Positions 11,039 to 22,110 of a DNA stretch of 64,000 bases are shown piece by piece (position 1 is the first letter of the stretch; every line of letters starts with the position of its first letter). Source of the DNA: Aotearoamyces nothofagi. Taxonomy: Eukaryota > Ascomycota > Leotiomycetes > Leotiales > Tympanidaceae. The stretch is from contig JADDTR010000012.1 in the NCBI GenBank assembly GCA_015345905.1, positions 70,578-134,577 on the forward strand, in the 5' to 3' direction. A model generated the notes under the pieces. That model searched no databases. It saw only the letters and a list, made by a program, of their open reading frames with translations, and was not told where the DNA came from. Position numbers and translations under genes: made by a program.

Positions 11039-13670
11039 ATGGCCGGTAAGCATAGATCGCAGGCACTATACCCATTGTCGTCGTTCAATCCTGGGGCGCA
11101 TAGTGTGCATCGCACGCCTACCCTTGTTCGCAGGACTAATGATTCTTCCACTGCAGACGAACCTCGAAGATCTGTTCGCGCGACAAAAGGGCAGCACACC
11201 AAGAGTCTCGATCTACTCGACCAACCCGAACCTACCAAGAAGCGATCTTCTAAGAAGAATTCTAGTAAGAAAGCAACCTCGCAAGAGGTTGAAGAGGAGG
11301 AGATCATTCGCTGCATCTGCGGCGTCACTGAACAAGATGATGAATCTGATGAGGATTGGATCGCATGCGAGGACTGTTCTGCCTGGCAGCACAATATATG
11401 CATGGGCGTTACTACCGACATGGCAGTACTCGAGAACCTGAAATACTTCTGTGAGCAATGTAAGCCGGAAGACCACAAGGAGCTCTTGGATGCTATTGCC
11501 CGGGGAGAGAAACCATGGGAGGCACGACGTAAACTCCATGAGCTGGAGATGCAAAAAACCAAGAGAGGTGGAAGGAATCGCAAGAACAACAAGAGGACAA
11601 GCGACCAGAAGACAGATGTTGAGCAAAATGGCAAGACGAAAACACCAGATATTCAAGTCGAGGTCAAAAAAGAAAAGAAAGAAGCCATCAGTCGTACTGG
11701 AAGCACTAAGCGCAAGACGAGAGATGAGTCTCATGATGACCCTGGCAAGGTATGTGAAAACTGGCGTGTCAATTTGCCATGCTAATGTATATATTTGACA
11801 GAACAAAGTTCGCAAAGTCTCTACTCCAGCTGAGCCCGTTGCTCACCAAAGCAACACGCCATCCGATATCCCGGCAACAATAGCAGACCTCGACAAGACC
11901 CGACAAGGCGCAGCCAAGTTGATTCATAAGAATCTACACATCGCAATGAAGCATGCCCAGAAATCTGGGACGTTCCGAGGCGCCGATACAGAGCTGGAGC
12001 AACGAGCTATGCGGTTGGCCCTCGAGATTGAGCGGGCAACTCATGATACGTCTGTTACTCAGCAAGCCTATGTCAACCAGTGCCGTAAACTCGCTGCGAA
12101 CCTGAAGAGCAACCAGGACCTCTGTGACCGGCTACTATCGAAGACTCTGACACCCAGCGCATTCTCTACCATGACAGACGACGAGATGGCTTCGAAAGAG
12201 CTCCAAAGGCAGACCGCAGAGATGAAGGCTCGTGCTGATAAGCAGTCGATAATGATCACGGATGATGGTCCGCGAGTCAGGCGTACTCATAAGGGTGACG
12301 AAGTGATTGAACAAGAGAGTGTTGCGCCTAGTGATGAAATGCCTACAGCACGTCGACGGAGCATGTTAGATCCGAACGGAGGTATGGGTGCTAGGTCGCG
12401 CGAGAATTCTGTTGGTGACGGAGCTGAACTTCCTATGGACATTGACGACTATCGCTCGCACGACGACATCCGCGGCAACGTAGTTCCCTCTGAGCCGCTC
12501 AGTGTTAACACTCGCGCATCTCCGCCAGTTCGGAAGCCATCCGCTCATGTTGGTAACTTCGATATCAACAATGTATTCTCCAAAGTTCAATCGCCGACCA
12601 CTATGGCTCAGCCCGGCCGCAAGCCATCCGGGCAGACGCAGGCCCATAAGAACGGGCCAGGAGAGGATGCCGACATTGATAGATTACTCGAAGATGGAAA
12701 TGACTCGCCTCCGTACTCGCCCACAGAGTTTGATGCTGACCCCACCATAATCTGGCGTGGCAGTCTCCTCATGAACTCGGTAGCTGAATTCCCAGCTGTC
12801 GCTCGACATGTTGCAGGCGCAGACCTGAGTAGCATAGGTCCTGAACACGTTCCTTGGACGGATCTCATTCCCGAGCGCCTAACTGTTGCTGGCCGCATAG
12901 ACCCAGACAGAGCCACCGAGTATCTCTGCGGTCTTCGATACAGTTCACCAACAGACATCGTCGTGGTCGCACTGAGTCCTACCGGCGAGGCTGCAGCCGA
13001 GCAGTTCAAGCAACTTTTTGATTACTTCCACACCAAGAACCGATACGGGGTCGTAGGCAGCAAAGGCATCGCAAACGTCCGCGACACGTACCTCGTTCCC
13101 GTTCCTGCAGGCACAGGCACTGTTCCGGAGTTTCTCTTAAATCTGGACAACAACAAATTACCTGAGAACCGTCCCGAACCAATGATTCTCGTCACCCTGG
13201 TCATCCGTAACGAAATCCAACCTCATCCCGAGCTCGCGCGCTCTTATGACGGCAGCGGGAACGGCAGTCCCAGCGCTCCCTTATCGCACCCGCAACGCAC
13301 AGTATCGCAGAGCGGTGCCCCGGCCATGTCACCCATCGCGCCACAGGGACCCTTCACAACGCCTCAGGGCACACCATCGGGCGCACGCCAGAACCCCGAC
13401 ATGTTAGAGGCCCAACGCCGACAACGCATCGAGGAGCAGCGCCGCGGCGAACAGGTCGCAGCAGAGATCCTCGGCCCATTCATCTCGGCACCAACGGTCA
13501 GCTTCCTGATGCCACAGGCCTGGCAGATGCAGCCCAGCGAGTGGAAGATCATCAAGGAACTCTTCCAGCAGCAGCAGCGAAGCCAAGAGGACCTCACATT
13601 CTTAAGCCAGCTGCTGGAGCAGAGGAACGTACCTCCGCAGCCGCCTGCGAATACCCCGGGGCAGAAGTAA
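11039..13670 (+). CDS. BYE1: BYE1-like transcription factor (PHD, TFIIS central, SPOC)
   Basis: An 859-residue nuclear protein in two exons, 11039-11749 and 11802-13670 (GTATGT..CAG, phase 0). Domains in order: a PHD finger at about residues 90-142 (CICG..C-x2-C..H-x4-C..C-x2-C, with W in the H3K4me-binding position); a TFIIS-like central domain at about 263-390 (LIHKNLHIAMKHA and later EMASKELQRQ); a disordered linker; a SPOC domain at about 548-700 (IIWRGSLLMNSVAEFPA, and FHTKNRYGVV near its end); and a Gln/Pro-rich tail. The same trio occurs in yeast Bye1, which binds RNA polymerase II through the TFIIS-like domain at early transcribed regions. PHD, TFIIS and SPOC together make the assignment firm. 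Confidence 0.92.
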
Positions 13671-14544
13671 CGCGGTTGTCGGTCTGCTCTGCGTGGCGAA
13701 TCGGTTCTGCTGGGTGGCTCCTCTTTACGGGCCAGGCGTTCTGGACAGAGCGTGGCGTGTTTGTTTTTTTTGTCTCTTTTCCCCTGATGGATTACCGTAC
13801 CGTACCGTACCGTGGTCGACCTACCTCGTTGTCGGCCAACCAAAAATATATAGATACCACGCATGCTGGAGACTGCACGGCCCGCAGAGGCCGGTCAGGA
13901 TAAGGATCGCGATCCCCAGAGCCTCTCCCGCCTCTGCTCCTGTTCCCCCTTCTTGTCTTTTTTCTTTACTCTTCACATCCGTGTACATATCTACGTCTTC
14001 CCCCGAACTTATCATCCGATCCGAAAAGAGGGGGGAGGAGGGGCGGGAGAGGGAGAATGGAGCAGAATTCACGTTAATAGTAATATTCATCACACCGTAG
14101 TCGTCGTTGTGAATTTTGTGAATTTGTGAATTCGTCTACGGTCTCATGTGACGCTCACGTTGACGTTCTATTTTTCTACGTATATATGTATATTGCGCAT
14201 GCGTGCGTGATGCCACCGTGTGTGCGAAGACGAACCCCATCTCGGCATCCCCTCCTTTCCCTCCCCTGTCCCTCCCAGCGGCCAGAGCTCGAGCCCGGTA
14301 TGCAAATCGAGAGCCAGGCCAGGCCCGTATGCCGTGCTGCGGGTGTGCCCGTGCCCGTGCCCGTACCCGCCACATTCCAGCCAGCCGATGGGCCAGCTAG
14401 CCAACCAGCGGATCAGAAGGAGGAGAGGAGGAGAGGAGGAGGAGAAGAGCAGGAGGTCCCAGAGTCGAGAGGGGGGCTCGGGTCGTGCCACGGAGAGAGG
14501 GGATGGGGCTGGCCGCGGGTCCAGGTCCCTCCTTGGCACTCAGG
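13671..14544. other. Gene-free interval with (TACCG)n repeat
   Basis: About 870 bp between BYE1 and the RGG protein. It contains a (TACCG)4 run at about 13793-13814 and a purine-rich GGGGAGG stretch at 14030-14060. Further on are short GTG/CGTG alternations (14160-14220 and 14345-14370) and GGAGGA runs at 14420-14450. Long open frames across the GC-rich part look like composition artefacts. No gene is supported. Confidence 0.5.
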
Positions 14545-15978
14545 TCAGGCGTTTTCGGCCGATGCTTCGACCTCTTCGGCCCACGTGCTCTCGCCGAGTC
14601 CTGGCGATGGCTCGGGTGCGTCTTGCGGCGGTGCTGGCTGCGGTGCTGGCGCTGCTGGTTCTAGTGCTGGTGCTGGTACTGCTGGTGGTGCTGCTGGTGC
14701 TGCTGGTGCTGCTGGTGCTGCTGGTGCTGGTGGTGCTGCTGGTGCTGGGGTTGGCAGGGCTGGGAAGTCTTGCTCGCCGGCCAAAGGCCGCTGCTTGCCC
14801 GGGCCGTCTGCATGGCCGCCTCGCGCTCCTCTGCCGCCTCTGCCGCCCCGGCTTCGGGGTCCCTGCTCGCCGTATCGCCCTCTGCTGCTGCCCCTTCCGC
14901 CGCCGTGAGCGGGCGCTTCCGCCTCGTCGGCCTCGCCGCCGTACCTGCTCGTCGCCAGGCCTCCTCCGCCTCTCGTGCCCGCCACCCCGCCGTGTGCGCC
15001 TCGAGTGTACATCGAGCTGTTTCCCCTGCTCTGGCTGTCGACAATGTCGCTCTCCTGCTTCTCACTGTCCCACTCCCGCCCTCCCTGCGCCTTGATCTTC
15101 CTCTCCCGGTTCTTCGCCCGCTCCATGTCCTGCTCTCTGATGGCCTTGCGTTCCTCTGTTCTCTTCGCCGCCGCCTGCTGCTCCCTGTGCAGGAACGAGG
15201 CCTGGTCCTTCTCTGCTCGCGCATGTGCTTCTGTCTTTGCCGCGTTCTTGAGCTGCATGGATGCCATCAGCGACGCCAGCTCCGCCTCTGTGCGCTTCTG
15301 CGGCTTCGCCGGCCCTGTCGCGCTGCGATCGCCTCGCACAGACGGGATCCGCTGCTCGACATGGTCGGTCGCGACGGGTGCGGCTGCGGCAGCCGCGGCA
15401 GCGCCCTGGGCGGGTGGGGTGGACGCGGAGTCGCGCGGTTGCTCGGGTACCGGGGCAGGTTGCGGGGCGGCATCCTGCTTTGCAGGCAGGCCCGCGCCAT
15501 TGTGCCCTCCTCTCCTCCCTCTCCCGCCGCGTCTTGCGTTCTGGTGGTGGTTGGTGGTGGCGGTGGTGCCCGCGGGCTCAGTTGGCGGGTCCGCAGCCGG
15601 CGGTTGAGTTCGAGGCACGGCAGCGTCAGCAAGCTGGCGCGCTACGTCGACAGGCTCAGAGTCCACGGGCTCGAAATCGTCAGAGAACAGGTCGTCGGGC
15701 TCCCGGCTCTGCGCGAACAAGTCTTCGTCCATCGGAGAGTCGTGTGCGTCGTCGGCCCTTGGCTGTGGCTGGGTCCCCACGCGCCTCGTCTGGCGTGCTG
15801 TAGCAGCGATGGCGGCGGTGGATCTTCGCGGAGAGGTGGATGAGAGCTGCTGTCGGGGCTCTGTATGTCGCAGATGGGTTCCGGCTGGGCAGGTGGAGGA
15901 CGGGAACGACGAGATATCTGCTCGTTGCAGCTTCCAGCGCAGGATGTCGTTTTCGTGGAGGGTTTGGAGGGCCGCCAT
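14545..15978 (-). CDS. RGG-box, Ala/Pro-rich disordered protein (putative RNA-binding)
   Basis: A 477-residue single-exon ORF of strong GC bias. The N-terminus MAALQTLHENDILRWKLQRA is predicted helical. Then come an acidic patch (EDLFAQ..DDLFSDDFEPVD), a first RGG cluster (RRGGRGRRGGH), an Ala run, and a charged helix at about 225-300 (REQQAAAKRTEERKAIREQ). A second long Gly/Arg region follows (GGGRGSSRGRYGE, RGGRGGRGARGG), then the motif GEQDFPALP and an Ala/Pro repeat, with WAEEVEASAENA at the end. RGG boxes bind RNA, and the DFPALP motif recurs in fungal and animal mRNA-binding proteins. The role is inferred; the family is not identified. Several longer-looking plus-strand ORFs over it are mirror artefacts of the repeats. 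Confidence 0.65.
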   Translation of the reverse strand: MAALQTLHENDILRWKLQRADISSFPSSTCPAGTHLRHTEPRQQLSSTSPRRSTAAIAATARQTRRVGTQPQPRADDAHDSPMDEDLFAQSREPDDLFSDDFEPVDSEPVDVARQLADAAVPRTQPPAADPPTEPAGTTATTNHHQNARRGGRGRRGGHNGAGLPAKQDAAPQPAPVPEQPRDSASTPPAQGAAAAAAAAPVATDHVEQRIPSVRGDRSATGPAKPQKRTEAELASLMASMQLKNAAKTEAHARAEKDQASFLHREQQAAAKRTEERKAIREQDMERAKNRERKIKAQGGREWDSEKQESDIVDSQSRGNSSMYTRGAHGGVAGTRGGGGLATSRYGGEADEAEAPAHGGGRGSSRGRYGEQGPRSRGGRGGRGARGGHADGPGKQRPLAGEQDFPALPTPAPAAPPAPAAPAAPAAPAAPPAVPAPALEPAAPAPQPAPPQDAPEPSPGLGESTWAEEVEASAENA

Positions 15979-16035
15979 GTTGGAGGGCGTGCGTCGCCGT
16001 AGATGCCGGAGTATAGTTTGACCGGGCTGCGGACA

Positions 16036-16260
16036 TGATGCCAGCGCTTATCTCGTTGAGTTGGAAAAGATGAAGATGAAAGAAAAGACAAAGATGAAAT
16101 GATGAAGATGAAAGAAAAGATGAAGATAGAAAGAAAAGACAAAGATGAAAAGATGAAAAGAAAGGATGAAATGATAAAAAGAAAAGATAAAAAGAAATAA
16201 TAAAGAGATAAAATAATAAAAATTGAAATAATAAAGTAAAACAATAAAATAAAATGATAA
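16036..16260. repeat. Purine-rich low-complexity tract (GATGAA/AAAGA)n
   Basis: Immediately upstream of the RGG gene the plus strand is almost pure purine plus T: imperfect AAAGATGAA and GATAAAATAATAAA units. It grades into an AT-rich block up to about 16760, with many AGAGATAAA and CTATCTAT motifs. It marks the start of a gene-poor island. Confidence 0.8.
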
Positions 16261-17279
16261 AGAGATAAAGAGATAAAATATTACTAAATTCTACTAAACT
16301 ATTATTTCCTTATTTTCTTATCTCTTTATTTTCTATATACTATCTACTTCTATATTTAGAATAATTTATTTACTCTATCAAGAGATTTAAAAGTATAGTC
16401 TTCTTTATCAAAATAGAAACTATCTAGTCTATAGATAGTAGACTTACTCTAGAGTCTAGATATTCTTAGTATTAGCTCTCTAGTTTTATAACTAGATTAT
16501 ACTCGATACTATCTCTCTATCTCTATCTTATCCTATAATTTACTAGTAGATTTCTCTTATATTGAATAATAAAATAAGATAGAGATAGTAGAATAAAAAA
16601 TAGAGATAAAAATCTTGTAAAATAGAGATAAAAAAAAGATAAAGATTAAAGATACAAAGATTAAAGATGAAACAATAGCTATAAACTATAGAACTATAGA
16701 ACTCTAGAGCTATCTATCTATCAATCTATCTATCTACTATCAACAAATACTCCAAACAGCTAGAAGTATCCAACCGAGTATAGACCTGCTCTACTCTGCT
16801 CTCTATCACCAATAAGACGATCTGGTCTTGTCGTCTATATAATCTATTGGTTCGGTGTATATATATAAGGTAATCGGCCACTTTGCTAAAATCCTACTGG
16901 TCGGCTCTATACAGGGCTCCAGGGCTCCTTGGATTTTGCTGTAACCTTGCAGGCAAGGTTATATAATATAGTAGTTATATAATACAGTAGATATAAATAA
17001 ATGTTGGCCTTATATATAAGGTTTAGTCCTGTAATCTACTTGAGCTGTATGTATATAATATATTTTAGACACCGAAGGCAAGGTCTCACTTTTGTACAAC
17101 AACAGCAACAACAGTAGCCCCCCTGCCACTCTTACCAACCTCTACAATAGAGGAAGGTAAGTATAGCTCTTTCTTTCCCTTTCCCTTCTCTTTCCCTGGC
17201 TTTCAAGTAAGTTATAGATGCTAATGGTCTATATAGCACCAGAAACCCTCCTCCCTCTCTGCAAAGAGCCCTCTGAGCC

Positions 17280-17760
17280 TGCCTGTCTACCTTCGCCTGC
17301 CTGTCTATCTTTGCCTGCCTATAAGCCCTCCTATATCTGTAAGAAGATCCCTCCTCTACTGTTGTCTAAGTCTATCTGTAAGTAGACTCCTCCTCTACTA
17401 CTGCCCGAGCCTACTTGTAAGCAGACTCTTCCTCTACTGCCCGAGTCTATCTGCAAGCAGACTCTTCCTCTGCTGTCCAAGCCTGTCTGCAAGTAGATCT
17501 CCTCTTCCAGCAAGCTCGAGCCTATCTGTCTACCTTTGTCTGTCTACAAGCCTTTGTCTGTCTACAAGCCTTTGCCTGCCCGAGAGCCCTTCTATATCTG
17601 TAAGCCCTTGCCTGCCTGCAAGTAGACTCCCCCTCTGCTGCTGTCCAAGCCTGTCTACAAATAGACCTCCCCTTCCAGCGAGCCCTTGTCTGCCCGTCTA
17701 TAGACTCCTGCCTGCAAGCCCTTGCCCACTAGAAGCTATACCAGTATATCTAGCAAGTAT
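17280..17760. repeat. Degenerate minisatellite, CTGCCTGTCTA / CTCCTCTACTG units
   Basis: About 480 bp of diverged units near 45-50 bp long, built from CTGCCTGTCTAYCT, AAGYAGACTCYTCCTCTRCTG and CCGAGYCTATCTG. The minus strand stays open across part of it (17331-17513) and reads as a repeated RGxVxLQI pattern; that follows from the period and is not evidence for a gene. Confidence 0.6.
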
Positions 17761-18013
17761 ACTGCTGCCTCCTCCTCCTCCTCTACTACCTTCAACCCCT
17801 CCCTCGGTACCAGCTCTGCATGACATCATGTGATCTACAGACCTGTAACAGGGCTCAGGAGTCGCATGCAGGAATAATGGTGGGAATAACACAGCTCTGC
17901 ATCCCGTGACCTGCACTTTTATAACCAATCGCTTAAATTCGGCTAGGTGATCTACAAATGCGACAGTATATTATAGATATATAGACTAGGTTAGATACTT
18001 CGGGCCGTCTACT

Positions 18014-18014
18014 A

Positions 18015-18054
<40 letters not shown>
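18014..18054. repeat. (CTAT)n microsatellite
   Basis: About ten uninterrupted tetranucleotide units. Several other short-unit repeats follow within 1.4 kb. Confidence 0.9.
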
Positions 18055-18055
<1 letters not shown>

Positions 18056-18431
18056 GTTTACTCGCTTCCCTTCTTGCAGCTTGTAGTATAGTACAGCACT
18101 GTATAGTATAGTATCGACAGTGTCTGTTGCTATTGCTATCGCTATTGCTGTTGTAGCTACAGTTGCTGTTCCCCCGCCTATCGCTACTGTATTGTAGACA
18201 GCCTGCTAGGCCAAGCCAAGCTAGACTAGGCTGTTGCCTTGCCTTGCCTCGCCTTGCCTTTCGTCTCTGTTCTGTTCTGTACTGCTGCTGCTGCTGCCGT
18301 CGCTGTTGTAGTCGGTAATGATATATATGACGATTGATATATACGACGATATATATATAATCTATATTACACGACAGGATAATTATAGACTGTTCTACTG
18401 TATTTGGACACCTATATATACTGCTTGTATC

Positions 18432-18533
18432 TTTCTTCTACCTGTATACTTCTTCTACCTGTATACTTCTTCTACCTGTATACTTCTTCTACCTGTATAC
18501 TTCTTCTACCTGTATACTGCTTCAACCTATATA
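18432..18533. repeat. 17-bp tandem repeat, unit CTTCTTCTACCTGTATA
   Basis: Five to six head-to-tail copies; the first and last differ slightly and the middle copies look identical. Because 17 is not a multiple of 3, the open frames crossing it are read-through of all three phases and not a protein. Confidence 0.9.
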
Positions 18534-18753
18534 CAAGCAGGCTCGTATACACATATGACTACAGATCAGATCATACCGTGTCATATTACACCATATACAC
18601 GGCGCTGGCTGTCGACGGCCCTGGTGCCTCGTATGTATCGTATCGTCCGTGCTATCGCCCTATCGCCCTATCGTGCTATCGCCCCGTCGCCCCGTCGGTC
18701 CTACCCCGCTAGACAACAAACCCGGTGGCCTTGCGAGGCCACTCGTCCCGTCT

Positions 18754-18950
18754 CGTCTCGTCTCGTCTCGTCCTGTCCCGCTGCAGGGTGCAAAGGAACG
18801 GTACAGCTGTACGGTACAGCTGTACAGCAGGACCGCACTGCACTGGGCAGAACGTCCCGCCTCCTGCGCCCTGTGTCCTGCGCCCTGTGTCCTGCGTCCT
18901 CTATCCTGCGTCCTCTATCCTGCGTCCTCTATCGTGTGTCCTGGATCCTC
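18754..18950. repeat. Cluster of short tandem repeats (GTCTC)n and (CCTGCGYCCTSTGT)n
   Basis: A (GTCTC)n run at about 18754-18778 is followed by a GTACAGCTGTAC inverted motif near 18810-18825. Then come TCCTGCGCCCTGTG and TCCTGCGTCCTCTA units to about 18950. No gene is supported. Confidence 0.7.
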
Positions 18951-19022
18951 TATGCTTGCTACTCCTCCTGCACTCTATATCCTCCCTCGACATTGCGCCG
19001 GGCCTCGGAGCCATGCACTGCA

Positions 19023-19115
19023 TGTACATACATATACACATATACACATATACACATACACACATACACACATACACACATACACACATACACACATACA
19101 CACATACACACATGC
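19023..19115. repeat. (ACACAT/ACATAC)n purine-pyrimidine repeat
   Basis: Alternating purine-pyrimidine CA/TA hexamers over about 90 bp, followed by C-rich CCCTCCGCCC runs to about 19262. Such tracts can adopt Z-like conformations, but no function is claimed. Confidence 0.85.
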
Positions 19116-19325
19116 ACACATGCACTCTCCCAGCCACGTGTGCGTGCTGATGCATCGCCTCCTCTCCGCCCTCCGCCCTCCGCCCCCTCTCCGCCCCCCC
19201 TTCCGCCCCTCCTCCGTGCCCTCTCTGTGCGTGCGAGGCCGCCTCGTTTCGCACCCCCCCCCCATCACATGATATGCCAGAGAGGCCGCGGACCCGAGTC
19301 TTGACCCGGCTTGCAGCTGCCTCCT

Positions 19326-19369
19326 CGCCAATCGCCAATCGCCAATCGCCAATCGCCAATCGCCAATCG
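19326..19369. repeat. Heptamer repeat (CGCCAAT)6
   Basis: Six perfect copies in a row, each containing a CCAAT pentamer on the plus strand. See the finding on this array. Confidence 0.9.
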
Positions 19370-19399
19370 CGCCGCGGCATCCGTCCGTCGCGAGGCTGC

Positions 19400-21523
19400 A
19401 TCTCCGGCCTGGACTTCTTTGTTGGCCGTCGGCGCGAGGCAATTGGCGGACCGGCATCTGCCAGCTGTTTGTTCGCATTCCATTCTCGACATGTGACGCA
19501 GGGCGGACCCGCGAGTCTGGTTTGCCATGGTCCGGAAAATCCAACGTCGGTGGAGGCATGGCCTCGCGCCCGAGCTGCGAGTATAAGCTTGTCACGGCTC
19601 CCTTTGTTTGTTTTCGTGGCTGCAGACGGTCTCCATTCTGGTCTCCGGGCCGCTTGGCCAGGCAGCGGCCTTGTTTACCTGCTCAGATTGCTGCATCCGG
19701 CGAGATTGCCAGATGGCAACCTTTTTGGAGCGCGCGGCAGGGGGGGGGGGAGGCGAATTCGGGCAATCCAACATCGCTGCAGCAGCGATGTTTTCACGAC
19801 TCCCCAGCCTCTTCTACTCGGACTATGGGCGTGCACAATAATGCCTTCAAAAATTCAGAGGCTGCATAGGCTTGATCTAGGGATAATACAGTAGCCGATT
19901 GACCACGCGTCATATCTGCGGCCGAAGAAGACACCGTCAAAGGCTAGACGAGCTGGCATCTCCCTCCCGCGACGTTCTGGACGTCTTGCATGAGCGTTGC
20001 CACCAGAGGACCCGAGTCAAACCGGCTTTCCCTGCCCATAGAGCAGTAAAATCACTCACAGTTGATCGAGGGAAACCCGTCGCCAAGCGGCCCACCATGC
20101 GTCAGCAGCTCTTGCGGAACAGCTCGGTGATTGCAGGGTAGTCCACAAGCCTCGAGACGCATCCAAATAAAAGCCGTGTGTGATGTGACAAATTGACAGA
20201 GAATGTGACCAAGAGGGTAATATAGTTCCAATGCAAGGCGAGGCAAGCTCAACGAACCATGCTTATATGAGAGCCAGAAGCAGCTCGCCACGTCAGTCGG
20301 AGACAGCCTGCACACGTCCAGCATACCTAGTAGCAATAGCTTGACCGGGTGATTGTCCCATCAGAGAGAACAGAGGCGAGAGATTTCACCAATGCCGCTT
20401 GTCGTAGCCATCTCGGGGTCCTAGAGATTGGATAAGACCGTTCTTGCAGGTATTCGAACAACACATAGTTGCAACACCGGGCGTGTCTTCCACTAACCAT
20501 GGTATACCGAGCGTGGAGGAGGCTTCGGCGGACCGAACGGCACACCTTCACAGGGGTATCGATCTTGGGTGCATTATAGGGACGGACCTGTTGTCAAGTG
20601 TCGTTCGAATCAGGCATGCCATGCTGTGTTGCTGACACTTGTACTTGAATATAATGCGGCTCAAAATGAGTAATTCTTTTGGCCGTTCAGAGCATAGCCA
20701 ATTCTCTAACCCCAAAAAGGAAATGAAAAGGGTCCTCGAAGATAAATCCTAATATTGTGCAAAGGAGACTGGAGCCCAACCTGCTGTGGATGCCCAACGA
20801 TGAGGCAGTGGTGACAAAACGCGTAGCTATTGCATATGCAACTGTTGTGGAAAGAACCTTGACTCCCTTATCGTGCTGAGTAGTGATTGCTGGCCTCGGT
20901 GCCGCTGCAAGAGTAGTTCACTAGATCGTCTGCGAGGAATATCCGAGCCAGATAATCAGTCCCGTGCCCATTCAACAACGGGGGGCCGCATGGATGTAGA
21001 GATTATTATCCAGTCATCGAGCAGGCTAAGACGTGGCGAACTTAGTTGTAGTTGGAGAATGGGACGACGAGTCATAACGTGATTGTATGGCACGGGATAC
21101 TGCATATGCACATCCATAGAAGGAGGAGGTAGGCCTTGACCTTGTACGTATCCCACGAGGAAGGAGGACCACGAAGGCTTTCTCAATGGCTGATCCATCA
21201 GCCGTTGGATATTGCGATGAGGTGTCAATCCCACGCGCATGGGCATCGCCGGACGGAAACTGCCTTCCGTGGAGAGACGGGCCACTCGGGCTTCAAAAGT
21301 GGCCGCGCTTGGAAGATAAGCCCACGCAGAGGGCCTGCGCCGGGGCCTCCGGGCTTGCTCGCATGGGTTAAAAGCATGCTTTGTTTTGATGATCAGAACG
21401 TTCCTGCGAGCTTTGCTGGCTCAATACGAGCGGGGTAAAGGCATGCCTAGGAGGGAAGCCACTTTGTATCGTCAGTAAACATTCATCGTCACGGAGCTGG
21501 TGTTGAGCTCTCTTGCCCTGGAG
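19400..21523. other. Gene-poor interval
   Basis: About 2.1 kb in which I see no ORF with coding character and no recognisable RNA gene. It includes a G10 homopolymer near 19740 and a GTTTGTTTTCGTGG stretch. Short ORFs on both strands (for example minus 20052-20336) have no motif or splice context that I can support. Confidence 0.5.
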
Positions 21524-21530
21524 CATAAAT
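21524..21530 (+). promoter_or_regulatory. TATA-like CATAAAT
   Basis: About 250 nt before the ATG at 21778, followed by the pyrimidine-rich leader common before fungal start codons. Tentative core promoter. Confidence 0.35.
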
Positions 21531-21777
21531 ACCTGCCTCGTCTCCCTCTGAGCAGGTCCTCTCCACCTCTGCCAGCCTCACATTCAAACGTCGAGCCCTC
21601 GGATCAGCCGTATGCCCTTTCGATTCTCATAATCACTTCAACAGATCTCTCCCGTACCGAGCGTCCTATCCCCCATATAGTGAACCGCTTCGACTGCGTC
21701 TCAAGTCTTCGGTACGTTGGCACAAAGTCTGACCGGTACCAAGCCTGCTTACAGGAATACCAGAATCCCATATCAAG

Positions 21778-22110
21778 ATGTGCTTCTTCCAGCAGCAAGT
21801 CTTTGAGTGCGGCGACTACAAGTGGGGGCAATTTCGCCAACATTGTGCCAAGGAATACCGCACAGGCGAAACGTGCGGGATGAAGCTGGTTAATGACACG
21901 CAGCATGTGTCCGGGAAGTGTAGAATCTGTGAAAAGATTGACATCAAGTTGAATCGACGATACAAGGAGGTCGAGCGGATCCGACGATGGCGGACGGAGA
22001 AGGGCCGGAAGAACTCGATTGAAGCCTCCGAGGATGCCATTGCTGAGCTTGACGCCGAGATCGGCAAGCTCGAGAGAGACCGCGATGAAAAGCGCGCCCG
22101 ACTTAATTGA
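21778..22110 (+). CDS. Small conserved-type fungal protein with C-terminal coiled coil
   Basis: A 110-residue single-exon protein. The N-terminal half is rich in Cys, His and aromatic residues (MCFFQQQVFECGDYKWGQF, then C and C-x7-C, and later GKCRICE). It resembles small uncharacterised proteins I associate with Pezizomycotina, which begin MCF and carry a WGxFxxHC motif. The C-terminal half (about 60-110) is a highly charged helix (RRYKEVERIRRWRTEKGRK, then a Glu/Lys/Arg run) likely to form a coiled coil. The Cys/His set could bind a metal. The minus-strand ORF over it is a shadow. Function unknown. Confidence 0.65.
   Translation: MCFFQQQVFECGDYKWGQFRQHCAKEYRTGETCGMKLVNDTQHVSGKCRICEKIDIKLNRRYKEVERIRRWRTEKGRKNSIEASEDAIAELDAEIGKLERDRDEKRARLN

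Noticed and set aside
14770-15843. 357-residue plus-strand ORF across the RGG gene
   Set aside because: It is the mirror of GC-rich, low-complexity coding sequence; the minus-strand protein has a sensible start, RGG boxes and charged helices, while this frame has none.
16941-17095. TGTAACCTTGCAGGCAAGG...TTGTACAACA stretch that looks like a solo LTR of an old retroelement
   Set aside because: Ends look LTR-like, but no second copy, target duplication or coding part was found; too weak to list as an element.
17331-17513. 60-residue minus-strand repeat ORF with RGxVxLQI units
   Set aside because: Explained by the period of the minisatellite.
18318-19304. 328-residue plus-strand ORF
   Set aside because: Crosses several microsatellites and a 17-bp repeat; composition is Thr/His/Tyr-repeat only.
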